A stretch of 64,000 nt of DNA from Mycobacterium sp. E2733 (GCF_001667585.1 NZ_LZJZ01000015.1:121580-185579), one strand, 5' to 3'; shown: positions 8,825-18,235, counted from the stretch's first letter. Notes: a model not told the origin generated them from the sequence alone. A program made the numbers and translations.

Positions 8825-8883
8825 AGGGCGTTCTCCTAACTCCATAACTTTGTGTCGCAGCTGATGGGATTCGTGCAGGGGTT

Positions 8884-9426
8884 CTACGTCTGCTCGGAGA
8901 GGCCGGGCATGGCCCGCTCCGCAGCAATGAGCTCGTTGAGCCACTTCACTTCGCGCTCACTGGACTCGAGCCCCAGTTGGTGAAGTTGGCGGGTGTAGCG
9001 GTCGAACGAGTTACTGGCCCGCGCCACGGCCTCGCGCAAGCCCTCCCGCCGCTCCTCGACCTGACGGCGGCGACCTTCCAGGATGCGCATGCGCGCCTCT
9101 GCCGGAGTCCGGTTGAAGAACGCCAGGTGTACCCCGAAGCCGTCGTCGGTGTAGTTGTGCGGGCCGGTGTCGGCCACCAGCTCCGCGAAGCGCCGACGGC
9201 CCTCGTCGGTTAGCTGGTAGACGCGTCGGGCGCGCCGAACCGGCGTTCCGGCCGGGGCGGCGTCCTCGGCGATCAACCCTTCGGCCTGCATCCGCCGCAG
9301 GGCCGGGTAGAGCGAACCGTACGAGAAGGCACGGAACGCACCGAGGAGGCCGGTTAGCCGTTTGCGCAACTCGTAACCATGCATCGGCGATTCGATGAGG
9401 AGGCCCAGGATGGCGAGCTCGAGCAT
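8884..9426 (-). CDS. PadR-family transcriptional regulator (Rv0047c orthologue)
   Basis: The protein has 180 residues. The N-terminal PadR winged helix is clear ([24 protein letters not shown], then [18 protein letters not shown], residues about 38-55). A wing with [15 protein letters not shown] follows. The C-terminal part is a charged helical dimerisation arm ([19 protein letters not shown]). A strong AAGGGGGTG ribosome site is 5 bases before the ATG. PadR proteins usually repress their own gene and a neighbour; the neighbour here is ino1, 59 bases downstream. No clear operator palindrome was found in the upstream gap. Confidence 0.9.
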   Translation of the reverse strand: MLELAILGLLIESPMHGYELRKRLTGLLGAFRAFSYGSLYPALRRMQAEGLIAEDAAPAGTPVRRARRVYQLTDEGRRRFAELVADTGPHNYTDDGFGVHLAFFNRTPAEARMRILEGRRRQVEERREGLREAVARASNSFDRYTRQLHQLGLESSEREVKWLNELIAAERAMPGLSEQT

Positions 9427-9561
9427 CGAATCACCCCCTTTGCATGGTTGGTTACGACGGTCCGACGCCTCGCGTAATCGTATCGTCTCGATATATTCGC
9501 CACAACACCACCGAATGTTCGTCCGCTATTAGTCCGGGGACGCGGAATGAAGTCGGGCCGG

Positions 9562-10443
9562 CTAAGACGGCAGGTTCAGTTGCTTGACGGTGCCGTCACC
9601 TGCGAAGACGATGTAGCCACCACCGTAGTCGCTGGAGACATACAGCGATAGCGACAGGGCACCGGGGGTGGTCGGGTCCGTCGCCGGTTCGATGTTCAAG
9701 TATTCGGTTTTGATGTCCGACGGCTTCATGTGGAGGGTCTGCGGTGCGCCGCGCATGATGCCCACCGTCGCCGTGACGTCGAACTTGCTCAGGTCGACCG
9801 GAAGGGGACCGTCGGCCGAACTTTTGGCCGAGCTGGTCGGGTCGCCCCAGCCGCCGCGGTAGGTGTAGGCCAGCACCCGGCGATCGTCGGAGCGGTCCGG
9901 CCGGTCGAGGACGGCGTAGGTCGGGTAGATCACGAGTCGATACCCCACGACGTCGCCGAACCGTTTGCGAGTTTGCTCGATCAGGCCGGTCAGTCCGCCG
10001 ACCGAATGCAGTTGGGTGGGCGGGGTCAGCACCACGGGGCCGATGCCGTCAGGCTTGGCTCCGGGGTCGGTGGTGAAATCCAGCGGTGACTTGGTGTTGC
10101 CGTACATGCCCCAGCCGATGCCGACGCCCAGTAGCACCGAGACGACGAATGCGGCGGCAAGCATGCCCCAGCCGCGCAGCTTCGGCGGCACCGGCCGGGC
10201 CTGGGCGACAGGCGTCTGAAGCGCGCTGCTGTCGGTTTGCAGGTCGGTCACCAGGGCCTGCAGATCGCCGAGTGTGACCGCCTTGGTGGCCGCGCTGACC
10301 CGTTCGCGGTGCTCCTCCATGGAGAGCTCACCGTCGGTCAGGGCGTTGTCGAGGATCTTGCAGGCGTCCTGCCGGTTGATGTCTTTGGCGCGAGTGCTCG
10401 CCGCCACCCCGCCGCCCAGCGACGTCCCGAGCCACTTCGCCAC
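9562..10443 (-). CDS. DUF1707 membrane protein (Rv0048c orthologue)
   Basis: The protein has 293 residues from the GTG that begins VAKWLGTSLGG; this matches the start of Rv0048c. Residues about 21-70 form a DUF1707 domain (DINRQDACKILDNALTDGELSMEEHRERV), a cytoplasmic short helical domain common in actinobacterial membrane proteins. One transmembrane helix follows (GMLAAAFVVSVLLGVGIGWGMYG, about 95-117). The rest, about 175 residues, should lie outside the cytoplasmic membrane; it contains VLAYTYRGGWGDPTSS and LSLYVSSDYGGGYIVF. Biochemical function is unknown. It is transcribed divergently from the Rv0049-like gene. An in-frame extension to 10668 would overlap that gene and is rejected. Confidence 0.85.
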   Translation of the reverse strand: MAKWLGTSLGGGVAASTRAKDINRQDACKILDNALTDGELSMEEHRERVSAATKAVTLGDLQALVTDLQTDSSALQTPVAQARPVPPKLRGWGMLAAAFVVSVLLGVGIGWGMYGNTKSPLDFTTDPGAKPDGIGPVVLTPPTQLHSVGGLTGLIEQTRKRFGDVVGYRLVIYPTYAVLDRPDRSDDRRVLAYTYRGGWGDPTSSAKSSADGPLPVDLSKFDVTATVGIMRGAPQTLHMKPSDIKTEYLNIEPATDPTTPGALSLSLYVSSDYGGGYIVFAGDGTVKQLNLPS

Positions 10444-10565
10444 GGGGATGATCGTAGAGTCCGGGCGCCGTTCGGCGCACAATGCCACCGCCCCGGTACC
10501 CCGCGCGGGCCGCCACAGGTTTGGTTGCGTATCGGCGGTCCGGATGGCGACGTACTCTGGTGGGC

Positions 10566-10991
10566 GTGCGACTGCAGCGACAAGTGGTGGACTACGCGCT
10601 CCGGCGGCGAGCACTGCTGGCCGAGGTGTACTCGGGCCGCACGGGCGTGTCCGAGGTTTGTGACGCAAACCCTTATCTGCTGCGCGCCGCCAAGTTTCAC
10701 GGGAAATCGAGCCAGGTCATGTGCCCGATCTGCCGCAAGGAGCAGCTGACTCTGGTGTCGTGGGTGTTCGGCGAACACCTCGGTCCGGTATCAGGCTCGG
10801 CACGCACGGCCGAAGAGTTGGTCTTGCTCGCGACTCGCTTCGAGGAGTTCGCTGTCCACGTCGTGGAGGTATGCCGAACCTGCGAGTGGAATCATCTGGT
10901 CAAGTCGTACGTGCTCGGAGCGGCGCGCCCGCCCAAGGGCACCCGCGGCACGCGGACGGCGCGAAACGGCGCGCGCACGGCCATTGAATAA
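10566..10991 (+). CDS. DUF5318-like zinc-ribbon protein (Rv0049 orthologue)
   Basis: The protein has 141 residues from a GTG (VRLQRQVVDYALRRRALLAEV). Two Cys pairs, MCPICRKEQLT near residue 53 and VCRTCEWNHL near 102, look like a zinc ribbon. The N terminus is helical and basic. Its stop overlaps the TTG proposed as the ponA1 start, so the two are translationally linked, as with Rv0049-ponA1. The C-terminal tail is Arg/Thr rich. No biochemical function is established that I know of; linkage with the penicillin-binding protein suggests an envelope or division connection, which is inference. Confidence 0.83.
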   Translation: MRLQRQVVDYALRRRALLAEVYSGRTGVSEVCDANPYLLRAAKFHGKSSQVMCPICRKEQLTLVSWVFGEHLGPVSGSARTAEELVLLATRFEEFAVHVVEVCRTCEWNHLVKSYVLGAARPPKGTRGTRTARNGARTAIE

Positions 10992-13587
10992 CGACGGACG
11001 CCAGAACCAGTCGTCCGGCGACGCGGATGGGCCGACGACTGAGCGGGCGGGGAAACACGGAAGCGGCGAGCGTCCGCGCGGCGCGTCGTCGGCGGCCGGC
11101 CAGCGCCGCGGGGTTCCGCCCGATGACCGGCTGACGACCATCCTTCCGCCGGTCGTCGATGACCGGTCGCCCCGGCGCCCCGATCCCAGCATCGAGGAAG
11201 TCAAGGCCGCGCTGGACAGCCCACCGTCGACGCCCTTGCAGCGCGATGCGCTCGAGGAGGTCAAGGCCGCGCTCGACAGCCGGACGCCGCCGCGCCGTGA
11301 GCGGCCGACCGCGGGCGGCCGCCCGCCGGAAGGGCCACCACCGCCGCCCGGGCCGGGGGGACGCCCCGGTGGGCCGGATGGCTTCGGGCCCCGGCCGCCG
11401 CGTGAGGTCCACTGGACCCAGCAGATCAACTGGTTGTGGGTGCGGCGAGCGGCCTACCTGTCGGCGGCGGTGCTGGTGCTCTTGCCGATCGTCACGTTCA
11501 CGATGGCCTACTTCATCGTCGACATCCCCAAGCCGGGCGACCTGCGCACCAACCAGGTCTCCACCATCCTGGCCAGCGACGGGTCAGAGATCGCCAAAAT
11601 CATTCCGCCCGAAGGCAATCGGGTCGACGTCAACATCAACCAAGTGCCGGTGCACGTGCGCCAGGCGGTGATCGCCGCCGAAGACCGCAACTTCTATTCC
11701 AACCCGGGGTTCGACTTCAGCGGCTTCGCGCGCGCGGTGAACAACAACCTCTTCGGCAACGGTGACCTGCAGGGCGGGTCGACCATCACCCAGCAATACG
11801 TGAAGAACGCGCTGGTGGGGTCGGCTCAACACGGCATAAGCGGTCTGATGCGCAAGGCCAAGGAACTGGTGATCGCGACCAAGATGTCGGGGGAGTGGTC
11901 GAAAGACGATGTGCTGCAGGCCTACCTGAACATCATCTACTTCGGCCGGGGCGCGTACGGCATCTCCGCCGCCACCAAGGCTTACTTCAACAAGCCCGTC
12001 GAGCAGTTGACCGTCTCGGAGGGGGCGCTGCTGGCGGCGCTGATCCGTCGGCCGTCGGCGCTGGACCCGGCCGTCGATCCGCAGGGCGCGCGGGCCCGTT
12101 GGAACTGGGTGCTCGACGGCATGGTGGAGACCAAGGCGCTGTCGCCCAGTGACCGCGCCGCGCAGGAGTTCCCGCAGACGGTGCCACCCGACCAGGCGCG
12201 TGCGGAGAACCAGACGACGGGCCCCAACGGGCTCATCGAGCGTCAGGTGACCAAAGAGTTGATGGAGCTGTTCAACATCGACGAGCGCACCCTGAACACC
12301 CAGGGCCTGCAGGTCACCACCACCATCGACCCCAAAGCCCAGCAGGCCGCCGAGAAGGCTGTGTCGAAATACCTTGACGGGCAAGACCCCGACATGCGGT
12401 CGGCCGTGGTGTCAATCGACCCCCACGACGGGTCGATACGCGCCTACTACGGCGGTACGGACGCCAACGGTTTCGACTTCGCGCAGGCGGGCCTGCAAAC
12501 TGGGTCGTCGTTCAAGGTGTTTGCCTTGGTCGCCGCGCTCGAGCAGGGGATCGGGCTGGGTTACCAGGTCGACAGTTCGCCGCTGACCGTCGACGGCATC
12601 AAGATCACCAACGTGGACGGCGAGGGCTGCGGGACCTGCAACATCGCCCAGGCGCTCAAGCAATCGCTGAACACCTCCTATTACCGGTTGATGCTCAAAC
12701 TCAAGGGCGGACCGCAGGCCGTCGCCGACGCCGCGCACCAGGCCGGCATCGCGACCAGCTTCCCCGGCGTGGACCACACCCTGTCCGAGGACGGCAAGGG
12801 CGGGCCGCCGAACAACGGAGTGGTGCTGGGGCAGTACCAGACCCGCGTCATCGACATGGCCTCGGCGTACGCCACGCTTGCCGCCTCCGGTGTCTACCAC
12901 CGGCCGCATTTCGTGCAGAAGGTCGTCAACTCCGAAGGCCAGGTGCTCTTCGACGCGAGCAACTCCGACAACAACGGCGAGCAGCGCATCCCCAAGGCGG
13001 TGGCCGACAACGTCACCGCGGCCATGGAGCCGATCGCCAGCTATTCGCGCGGCCACTCCTTGTCCGGTGGCAGGCCGTCGGCCGCCAAGACGGGCACCAC
13101 GCAGCTGGGTGACACCAACGCCGATAAGGACGCCTGGATGGTCGGGTACACGCCGTCGTTGTCGACGGCCGTGTGGGTGGGCACCGCCAAGGGCGACGTG
13201 CCGCTCGTAACCGCCTCGGGCGCACCGGTTTACGGCTCCGGACTGCCGTCGGACATCTGGAAGTCCACGATGGACGGCGCCCTGAAGGGCACATCCAACG
13301 AATCCTTCCCCAAGCCGACCGAGATCGGCGGTTATGCGGGTGTCCCGGCGCCGCCGCCCCCGCCGCCCGCGCCGTCGGTGACCGTCATTCAGCCCACCGT
13401 CGAAGTGGCGCCCGGCATCACCATCCCCGTCGGCCCACCCACGACGGTCACCGTTGGGCCATCACCGCCCGGCGGTGGCGGCCCTGGCGGCCCCGGCGGA
13501 CCCGGCGGACCCGGCGGACCCGGCGGACCCGAGCCGGGCGTGCCGCCGGGTGGACCACAAGCTCCCCCGTCGTCACCGCCGCCGTGA
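10984..13587 (+). CDS. ponA1: Bifunctional class A penicillin-binding protein PonA1
   Basis: Polymerises and cross-links peptidoglycan at the cytoplasmic membrane. The 867-residue frame starts at a TTG overlapping the upstream stop; other internal starts are possible. Residues 1-150 are a disordered cytoplasmic region with a duplicated EEVKAALDS motif. A transmembrane helix is at about 156-180. The GT51 domain holds the catalytic Glu in AAEDRNFYSNPG (near 232), with GGSTITQQYVKN after it. The transpeptidase domain has Ser in TGSSFKV (near 508), SLN (near 561) and KTGT (near 702). The tail is Pro/Gly rich, with nine-base GGCGGACCC repeats at 13495-13530. Its GTGA overlap couples it to the next gene. 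Confidence 0.96.
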   Translation: MNNDGRQNQSSGDADGPTTERAGKHGSGERPRGASSAAGQRRGVPPDDRLTTILPPVVDDRSPRRPDPSIEEVKAALDSPPSTPLQRDALEEVKAALDSRTPPRRERPTAGGRPPEGPPPPPGPGGRPGGPDGFGPRPPREVHWTQQINWLWVRRAAYLSAAVLVLLPIVTFTMAYFIVDIPKPGDLRTNQVSTILASDGSEIAKIIPPEGNRVDVNINQVPVHVRQAVIAAEDRNFYSNPGFDFSGFARAVNNNLFGNGDLQGGSTITQQYVKNALVGSAQHGISGLMRKAKELVIATKMSGEWSKDDVLQAYLNIIYFGRGAYGISAATKAYFNKPVEQLTVSEGALLAALIRRPSALDPAVDPQGARARWNWVLDGMVETKALSPSDRAAQEFPQTVPPDQARAENQTTGPNGLIERQVTKELMELFNIDERTLNTQGLQVTTTIDPKAQQAAEKAVSKYLDGQDPDMRSAVVSIDPHDGSIRAYYGGTDANGFDFAQAGLQTGSSFKVFALVAALEQGIGLGYQVDSSPLTVDGIKITNVDGEGCGTCNIAQALKQSLNTSYYRLMLKLKGGPQAVADAAHQAGIATSFPGVDHTLSEDGKGGPPNNGVVLGQYQTRVIDMASAYATLAASGVYHRPHFVQKVVNSEGQVLFDASNSDNNGEQRIPKAVADNVTAAMEPIASYSRGHSLSGGRPSAAKTGTTQLGDTNADKDAWMVGYTPSLSTAVWVGTAKGDVPLVTASGAPVYGSGLPSDIWKSTMDGALKGTSNESFPKPTEIGGYAGVPAPPPPPPAPSVTVIQPTVEVAPGITIPVGPPTTVTVGPSPPGGGGPGGPGGPGGPGGPGGPEPGVPPGGPQAPPSSPPP

Positions 13588-15227
13588 CCGACCCTGAGCG
13601 GGGCAGCGCCACCATTTCTCCGGAGCCGCTGGCCGGCGATCTGCGCAGCGTCGACAACCGCGACTGCCCGAGCCGCACCGACGCGTTGGGCGCCGCGCTG
13701 GCGGACGTCATCGGGGGACCGGTGGGCAGGCACGCGCTGATCGGCCGCGCCCGGGTGATGACCCCGCTGCGGGTGATGTTCTTGATCGGGCTGGTATTCC
13801 TGGCGCTCGGCTGGTCGACGAAGGCGGCCTGCCTGCAAAGCACAGGCGCCGGGACGGGTGACCAACGGGTCGCCAACTGGGAGAACCAACGCGCGTACTA
13901 CGAGTTGTGCTACTCCGATACGGTTCCGCTGTACGGCGCGGAGTTGTTGAGCCAGGGCAAGTTTCCGTACAAGTCGAGCTGGATCGAGACCGACGGCAGC
14001 GGCACCCCCCAGACCCGCTACGACGGCCGGCCCGCGGTGCGCTACATGGAATATCCGGTGCTGACCGGGATGTATCAGTACGTGTCCATGGCGCTGGCGA
14101 AGACCTATACCGCGCTGAGTAAGCTCGCTCCGCTCCCGGTGGTCGCCGAGGTGGTGATGTTCTTCAACGTCGCGGCGTTCGGCCTGGCGCTGGCCTGGCT
14201 CGCCACCGTTTGGGCGACCGCCGGCCTGGCGGGGCGCCGGATCTGGGACGCGGCCCTGGTGGCCGCATCGCCCCTGCTGATCTTCCAGATCTTCACCAAT
14301 TTCGACGCGCTGGCAACGGCATTCGCGATGGCCGGGCTGCTGGCGTGGGCGCGGCGCAAACCGGTGTTGGCCGGCGTGCTGATCGGACTGGGCGCCGCGG
14401 CCAAGCTGTATCCGCTGTTGTTCCTCGGTCCCATGGTGGTCCTGGCGATCCGGACGGGGCGCTTTCGCGCCCTGGCCCGCACCACCGGGACCGCCGCAGT
14501 GACGTGGCTCTTGGTGAACCTGCCGGTGTTGGTGCTGTTTCCGCGCGGGTGGTCGGAATTCTTCCGGCTCAACACCCGGCGCGGCGACGACATGGATTCG
14601 CTTTACAACGTGGTGAAGTCGTTCACCGGCTGGCGCGGGTTCGATGCCAAGCTCGGGTTCTGGGAGCCGCCGACCGTGCTGAACACGGTGGTCACGGTTC
14701 TGTTTGTAATCGGTTGTGCGGCAATCGCATACGTGGTGATGACGGCCCCCAAGCGGCCGCGTCTGGCGCAGCTCCTGTTCTTGGTGGTGGCGGTTTTCCT
14801 GTTGACCAACAAGGTGTGGAGCCCGCAGTTCTCACTCTGGCTGGTGCCGCTGGCGGTGCTGGCCCTGCCGCATCGCCGGATCCTGCTGGCGTGGATGACC
14901 ATTGATGCGGTGGTGTGGGTGCCGCGGATGTACTACCTATACGGCAACCCGAACCGCTCGCTGCCGGAGCAGTTCTTCACCACGACGGTCTTGCTGCGTG
15001 ACATCGCCGTCATCGGGCTGTGCGCGTTGGTGATCCGCCAGATCTATCGGCCCGACGAGGACCTGGTGCGCTGGAACGGCCGGGTGGACGACCCCTCGGG
15101 CGGCCCCTTCGACCGCGCCCCGGACGCCCCGCCCCGGTGGCTGCCGGACTGGCTAGGACCCGTCGGCATGCGCCCGGCGCCGGACCCCGAGATTGAGTCC
15201 GCGGTGCCGGCTGGAGCGGCGCCATGA
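13584..15227 (+). CDS. Polytopic GT87-like glycosyltransferase (Rv0051 orthologue)
   Basis: The protein has 547 residues from a GTG that overlaps the ponA1 stop. It has about ten hydrophobic segments, beginning with VMFLIGLVFLALGWSTKAACL, and an early external loop (KAACLQSTGAGTGDQRVANWENQRAYYELCYSDTVPLYG region) with acidic residues of the kind used for catalysis in GT-C enzymes. Other family-like parts are FDALATAFAMAGLLAWARRK and WSPQFSLWLVPL. The DUF2029/GT87 family includes PimE and arabinan/mannan extending enzymes that use polyprenyl-phosphate sugars on the outer face of the membrane. Linked to ponA1 in both this window and M. tuberculosis. Donor and acceptor are not known. The C-terminal tail is cytoplasmic and Pro/Asp rich. 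Confidence 0.83.
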   Translation: MTDPERGSATISPEPLAGDLRSVDNRDCPSRTDALGAALADVIGGPVGRHALIGRARVMTPLRVMFLIGLVFLALGWSTKAACLQSTGAGTGDQRVANWENQRAYYELCYSDTVPLYGAELLSQGKFPYKSSWIETDGSGTPQTRYDGRPAVRYMEYPVLTGMYQYVSMALAKTYTALSKLAPLPVVAEVVMFFNVAAFGLALAWLATVWATAGLAGRRIWDAALVAASPLLIFQIFTNFDALATAFAMAGLLAWARRKPVLAGVLIGLGAAAKLYPLLFLGPMVVLAIRTGRFRALARTTGTAAVTWLLVNLPVLVLFPRGWSEFFRLNTRRGDDMDSLYNVVKSFTGWRGFDAKLGFWEPPTVLNTVVTVLFVIGCAAIAYVVMTAPKRPRLAQLLFLVVAVFLLTNKVWSPQFSLWLVPLAVLALPHRRILLAWMTIDAVVWVPRMYYLYGNPNRSLPEQFFTTTVLLRDIAVIGLCALVIRQIYRPDEDLVRWNGRVDDPSGGPFDRAPDAPPRWLPDWLGPVGMRPAPDPEIESAVPAGAAP

Positions 15228-15865
15228 CTCTGGTCGCCATCCCGCTATTCCCCCGGGTGACCGCGCTCGACGCGGTGGGACCTTACGAAGTGTTGCAACG
15301 CATCCCGTCGGTCGAGGTGGTGTTCATCGGTCACCGCCGGGGCGAGGTCCGCACGGAGAACGGGATGCTCGGCCTCAGCTGCGATGCGAGATTCGACGAG
15401 GTCACCTCACCGGATGTGGTGCTGTTTCCCGGCGGGATCGGCACGCGCCGGCTGATCCACGACCACACCATCCGCGCCTGGCTGCAAGCCGTTCACCCGA
15501 CCACGAAGTTCACCACGTCGGTGTGCACCGGCGCGCTGCTGCTGGCCGCTGCGGGCCTGCTCGACGGGCTCACCGCCACGACGCACTGGCGGGCCAGGGA
15601 CCTGCTCAACGAGCTGGGCGCCCAATATGTGCCGGACCGGGTCGTCGAGCACCTGCCGCAGCGGATCATCACCGCCGCCGGGGTCTCCAGCGGCCTCGAC
15701 ATGGCCCTGCGGCTGGTCGAGCTCCTGGTCGACCGCCAGGCCGCGCGGGCCGCTCAGCTGCTCATCGAATACGACCCGCAGCCGCCGTTCGATTCCGGCG
15801 CCCTGGCCAAGGCCGATCAAGCGACGGTGGACCGGGCGACCGAATACCTGGACGCCCGGCGATAG
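15224..15865 (+). CDS. DJ-1/PfpI family protein
   Basis: The protein has 213 residues. Its ATG overlaps the upstream stop (ATGA). The DJ-1/PfpI fold is shown by IPLFPRVTALDAVGPYEVL at the N terminus, DVVLFPGGIGTRRLI in the middle, and the nucleophile elbow TTSVCTGALLLAAAGLLDG with Cys near residue 102. This resembles the glutamine-amidotransferase-like domain of AraC-type regulators and isonitrile hydratases more than classic proteases; there is no DNA-binding domain attached. Function could be isonitrile hydratase, deglycase or a redox sensor; sequence alone cannot choose. It lies directly before the ribosomal protein operon. Confidence 0.8.
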   Translation: MTLVAIPLFPRVTALDAVGPYEVLQRIPSVEVVFIGHRRGEVRTENGMLGLSCDARFDEVTSPDVVLFPGGIGTRRLIHDHTIRAWLQAVHPTTKFTTSVCTGALLLAAAGLLDGLTATTHWRARDLLNELGAQYVPDRVVEHLPQRIITAAGVSSGLDMALRLVELLVDRQAARAAQLLIEYDPQPPFDSGALAKADQATVDRATEYLDARR

Positions 15866-15960
15866 CCGGATTGTTCGAGCGCCCGGATTCGTCCCGATTT
15901 TGGAGGCCACCCCGCCCATCCGGTAGCCTGATCCGGTTGCCGACGCAGGCGACCCTCCTG

Positions 15961-15977
15961 CCACGGAACGACCGTGG
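15961..15977 (+). promoter_or_regulatory. Hairpin in rpsF leader, possible S6:S18 autoregulatory site
   Basis: CCACGG and CCGTGG pair around AACGA, 32 bases before the rpsF start. Bacterial rpsF leaders often carry a small stem bound by the S6:S18 pair for feedback control. Whether this stem has the required CCG-containing bulge was not resolved, so the role is tentative. Confidence 0.35.
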
Positions 15978-16009
15978 CCGTTCAGACCAGAGGAGGTGGT
16001 GAGGTTTCC

Positions 16010-16300
16010 ATGCGTCCATACGAAATCATGGTCATTCTTGACCCCACGCTCGACGAGCGCACGGTTGCTCCGTCCTTGGAGACGTTCCTGAACGTCGTCC
16101 GTAAAGACGGCGGCACCGTCGAAAAGGTCGACATCTGGGGCCGGCGCCGGCTGGCCTACGAGATCGCCAAGCACGCCGAAGGCATCTATGTCGTCGTCGA
16201 CCTGAAGGCGGAGCCGGCGACGGTCTCCGAGCTCGACCGCCAGCTGAGCCTCAACGAGTCGGTCTTGCGCACCAAGGTCATGCGCACCGACAAGCACTAA
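16010..16300 (+). CDS. rpsF: 30S ribosomal protein S6
   Basis: The protein has 96 residues, the usual mycobacterial S6 length, from [19 protein letters not shown] to RTDKH. The central [21 protein letters not shown] is the S6 signature. In the 30S subunit S6 pairs with S18 on the platform. The start ATG has AGGAGG 14 bases upstream. An earlier in-frame codon at 15974 has no supporting homology. It is the first gene of the rpsF-ssb-rpsR-rplI operon, joined to ssb by a 112-base gap. A leader hairpin lies at 15961-15977. Confidence 0.98.
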   Translation: MRPYEIMVILDPTLDERTVAPSLETFLNVVRKDGGTVEKVDIWGRRRLAYEIAKHAEGIYVVVDLKAEPATVSELDRQLSLNESVLRTKVMRTDKH

Positions 16301-16412
16301 CACCCGTGACTGAGTCGCGGGCCCACGGTCGGTGGACTTGCGTAGGCTCAGCGAGGATACGTGCCATTCACCGTCGGAGCAGCGAGTAGCAGGGCGGAAC
16401 GAGGAGGAAATT

Positions 16413-16925
16413 GTGGCTGGTGACACCACTATCACCGTTGTCGGAAACCTGACAGCCGACCCCGAACTGCGGTTCACTCCGTCCGGCGCCGCCGTCGCGA
16501 ATTTCACCGTGGCGTCGACACCGCGGATCTATGACCGTCAGAGCGGGGAATGGAAAGACGGCGAGGCGCTCTTCTTGCGATGCAACATCTGGCGGGAAGC
16601 CGCCGAGAACGTCGCCGAGAGCCTCACCCGCGGCGCACGTGTGATCGTGACCGGCCGGCTCAAGCAGCGTTCCTTCGAGACGCGCGAAGGCGAGAAGCGC
16701 ACCGTCGTCGAGGTCGAGGTCGACGAGATCGGGCCCTCGCTGCGGTACGCCACGGCCAAGGTCAACAAGGCCAGCCGCAGCGGTGGCGGTGGTGGCGGCT
16801 TCGGTGGCGGCGGTGGGTCCCGTCAGGGATCTGCGCCGGCGAGCAGCGCACCCGCCGACGACCCGTGGGGCAGCGCCCCGGCATCCGGGTCCTTCGGCGG
16901 CGGCGACGACGAACCACCGTTCTAA
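16413..16925 (+). CDS. ssb: Single-stranded DNA-binding protein
   Basis: The protein has 170 residues from a GTG ([21 protein letters not shown]) with GAGGAGG 5 bases upstream. The OB fold covers about residues 1-115 and includes [35 protein letters not shown] glycine-rich linker follows ([15 protein letters not shown]), then the acidic tip DDEPPF, which recruits replication and repair partners. It binds single-stranded DNA as a tetramer during replication, repair and recombination. Slightly longer than the M. tuberculosis protein because of the linker. Cotranscription with rpsF and rpsR is conserved across bacteria. Confidence 0.98.
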   Translation: MAGDTTITVVGNLTADPELRFTPSGAAVANFTVASTPRIYDRQSGEWKDGEALFLRCNIWREAAENVAESLTRGARVIVTGRLKQRSFETREGEKRTVVEVEVDEIGPSLRYATAKVNKASRSGGGGGGFGGGGGSRQGSAPASSAPADDPWGSAPASGSFGGGDDEPPF

Positions 16926-16961
16926 AAACTTCAACAGCAAGAAACGGAAAGAAAGACAGTC

Positions 16962-17216
16962 ATGGCTAAGTCCAGCAAGCGACGTCCGGCTCCGGAAAAG
17001 CCGGTCAAGACGCGGAAGTGTGTCTTCTGCGCGAAAAAGGGGCAAGCGATCGATTACAAGGACACCGCGTTGCTGCGCACCTATATCAGTGAGCGCGGCA
17101 AGATCCGGGCGCGGCGCGTCACCGGCAACTGCGTGCAGCACCAGCGCGACATCGCGATCGCGGTGAAGAACGCCCGCGAGGTGGCTCTGCTGCCCTTCAC
17201 CTCCTCGGCGCGATAG
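16962..17216 (+). CDS. rpsR1: 30S ribosomal protein S18, zinc-binding form
   Basis: The protein has 84 residues. CVFCAKKG near residue 20 and the later NCVQHQRD keep the Cys residues of the zinc-binding (C+) S18 type, so this is the rpsR1-like paralogue rather than the zinc-free rpsR2 made under zinc limitation. The rest ([24 protein letters not shown]) is the S18 signature. It follows ssb by 36 bases, with GAAAGAAAG as a modest ribosome site. It acts in the 30S platform with S6. Confidence 0.97.
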   Translation: MAKSSKRRPAPEKPVKTRKCVFCAKKGQAIDYKDTALLRTYISERGKIRARRVTGNCVQHQRDIAIAVKNAREVALLPFTSSAR

Positions 17217-17247
17217 CCGCCGAACCCGAAGCGAAAGTACGAAAAGG

Positions 17248-17706
17248 ATGAAGCTGATTCTGACGGCCGACGTCGACCACCTGGGTACCGTCGGCGACAC
17301 GGTCGAGGTCAAGGACGGCTATGGCCGCAACTTCCTGCTCCCGCGTGGGCTGGCGATCGTCGCCTCGCGCGGCGCGCAGAAGCAGGCCGACGAGATCCGC
17401 CGTTCCCGCGAAGGCAAGGCGGTGCGCGACCTCGGGCACGCCCACGAACTCAAGACGGCGATCGAGGCGCTGGGCCCCATCCGGTTGCCGGTGCGGACGG
17501 CGGCCGACTCCGGCAAGCTGTTCGGCTCGGTGACGTCCGGTGACGTCGTCGCGGCCATCAAGCAGGCCGGCGGACCCAACCTGGACAAACGAATCGTCCG
17601 GTTGCCCAAGTCGCACATCAAGGCGGTCGGCACCCACCCGGTGTCGGTGCACCTGCATCCCGACATCGACGTCGAGGTCGCACTCGAGGTCGTTGCGGAG
17701 AGCTAA
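17248..17706 (+). CDS. rplI: 50S ribosomal protein L9
   Basis: The protein has 152 residues: N-terminal L9 domain ([36 protein letters not shown]), long connecting helix rich in charged residues, and C-terminal domain with [18 protein letters not shown] and [19 protein letters not shown]. It binds 23S rRNA and helps keep reading frame. The start has GAAAAGGATG just ahead of it. It is the last gene of the operon; a perfect GC-rich hairpin follows the stop by 20 bases. Confidence 0.98.
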   Translation: MKLILTADVDHLGTVGDTVEVKDGYGRNFLLPRGLAIVASRGAQKQADEIRRSREGKAVRDLGHAHELKTAIEALGPIRLPVRTAADSGKLFGSVTSGDVVAAIKQAGGPNLDKRIVRLPKSHIKAVGTHPVSVHLHPDIDVEVALEVVAES

Positions 17707-17726
17707 GCCTCCAGCGTTTGCTCATT

Positions 17727-17758
17727 CCCGGCGGCGGCCATCATCGGCCGCCGCCGGG
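17727..17758 (+). terminator. Intrinsic-type hairpin after rplI
   Basis: A perfect 13-base stem (17727-17739 with 17746-17758) closes a 6-base ATCATC loop, 20 bases after the rplI stop. There is no long T-run after it, which is common for mycobacterial terminators. Confidence 0.75.
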
Positions 17759-18235
17759 CTCAGTTGTGCTGCGGTCACGCGGTCTGGCCGCAGGGCGGGC
17801 GGTCGCAGACGCGCGTCCTAGCGAACTATCGCCAGGGGGTCTCCAGAGGACCCTATTTACCCTGCCGTAACGCGGCGAAAATATGGCCGAAAGCCAACAC
17901 GCCCGGCGCAGTAACCTGCGGCGACACGCCGTAGTGATTCTTGTCCACACGAATTTCGTCGCGTTACATGGCCCTTAACAGCACCGATGTCAGAGCCCCT
18001 TGAATTCATACACAGGTTCTCCACACCCCACTCAACACAGGTGTCGACGGATATGCACACACGATGCACAGGTTCATGAACAGCGGCCCTTTCACCTAGT
18101 AGCCAGCAACGTCTAACGTCGTCCCGGCGCGAGGCGTGCGAGTGCTGTGGGGCGAAAGTGTCGGCTCCTTGACTTACGCTGACGAGAGCGGTTTTCGAAT
18201 GTACGTTCGGATGCGTGGCAGGGGAGGAGGGATCC
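17759..18235. promoter_or_regulatory. Gene-free region upstream of dnaB with DnaA-box-like sites
   Basis: No convincing gene is seen in this stretch of about 480 bases; the M. tuberculosis gene Rv0057 has no visible counterpart. TTGTCCACA at 17941-17949 matches the usual mycobacterial DnaA box exactly, and TTCTCCACA at 18018-18026 differs at one base. The region is less GC rich than its surroundings and has several CACAGG and GCACA motifs at 18013-18073. It probably holds the dnaB promoter. Confidence 0.5.

Noticed and set aside
13477..13530. Short tandem repeats as a CRISPR array
   Set aside because: The nine-base repeats have no spacers and lie inside ponA1 coding sequence.
13389..13889. 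Pro/Gly-rich frame opposite the ponA1 tail
   Set aside because: It is the mirror of the coding repeat; it has no independent start or homology.
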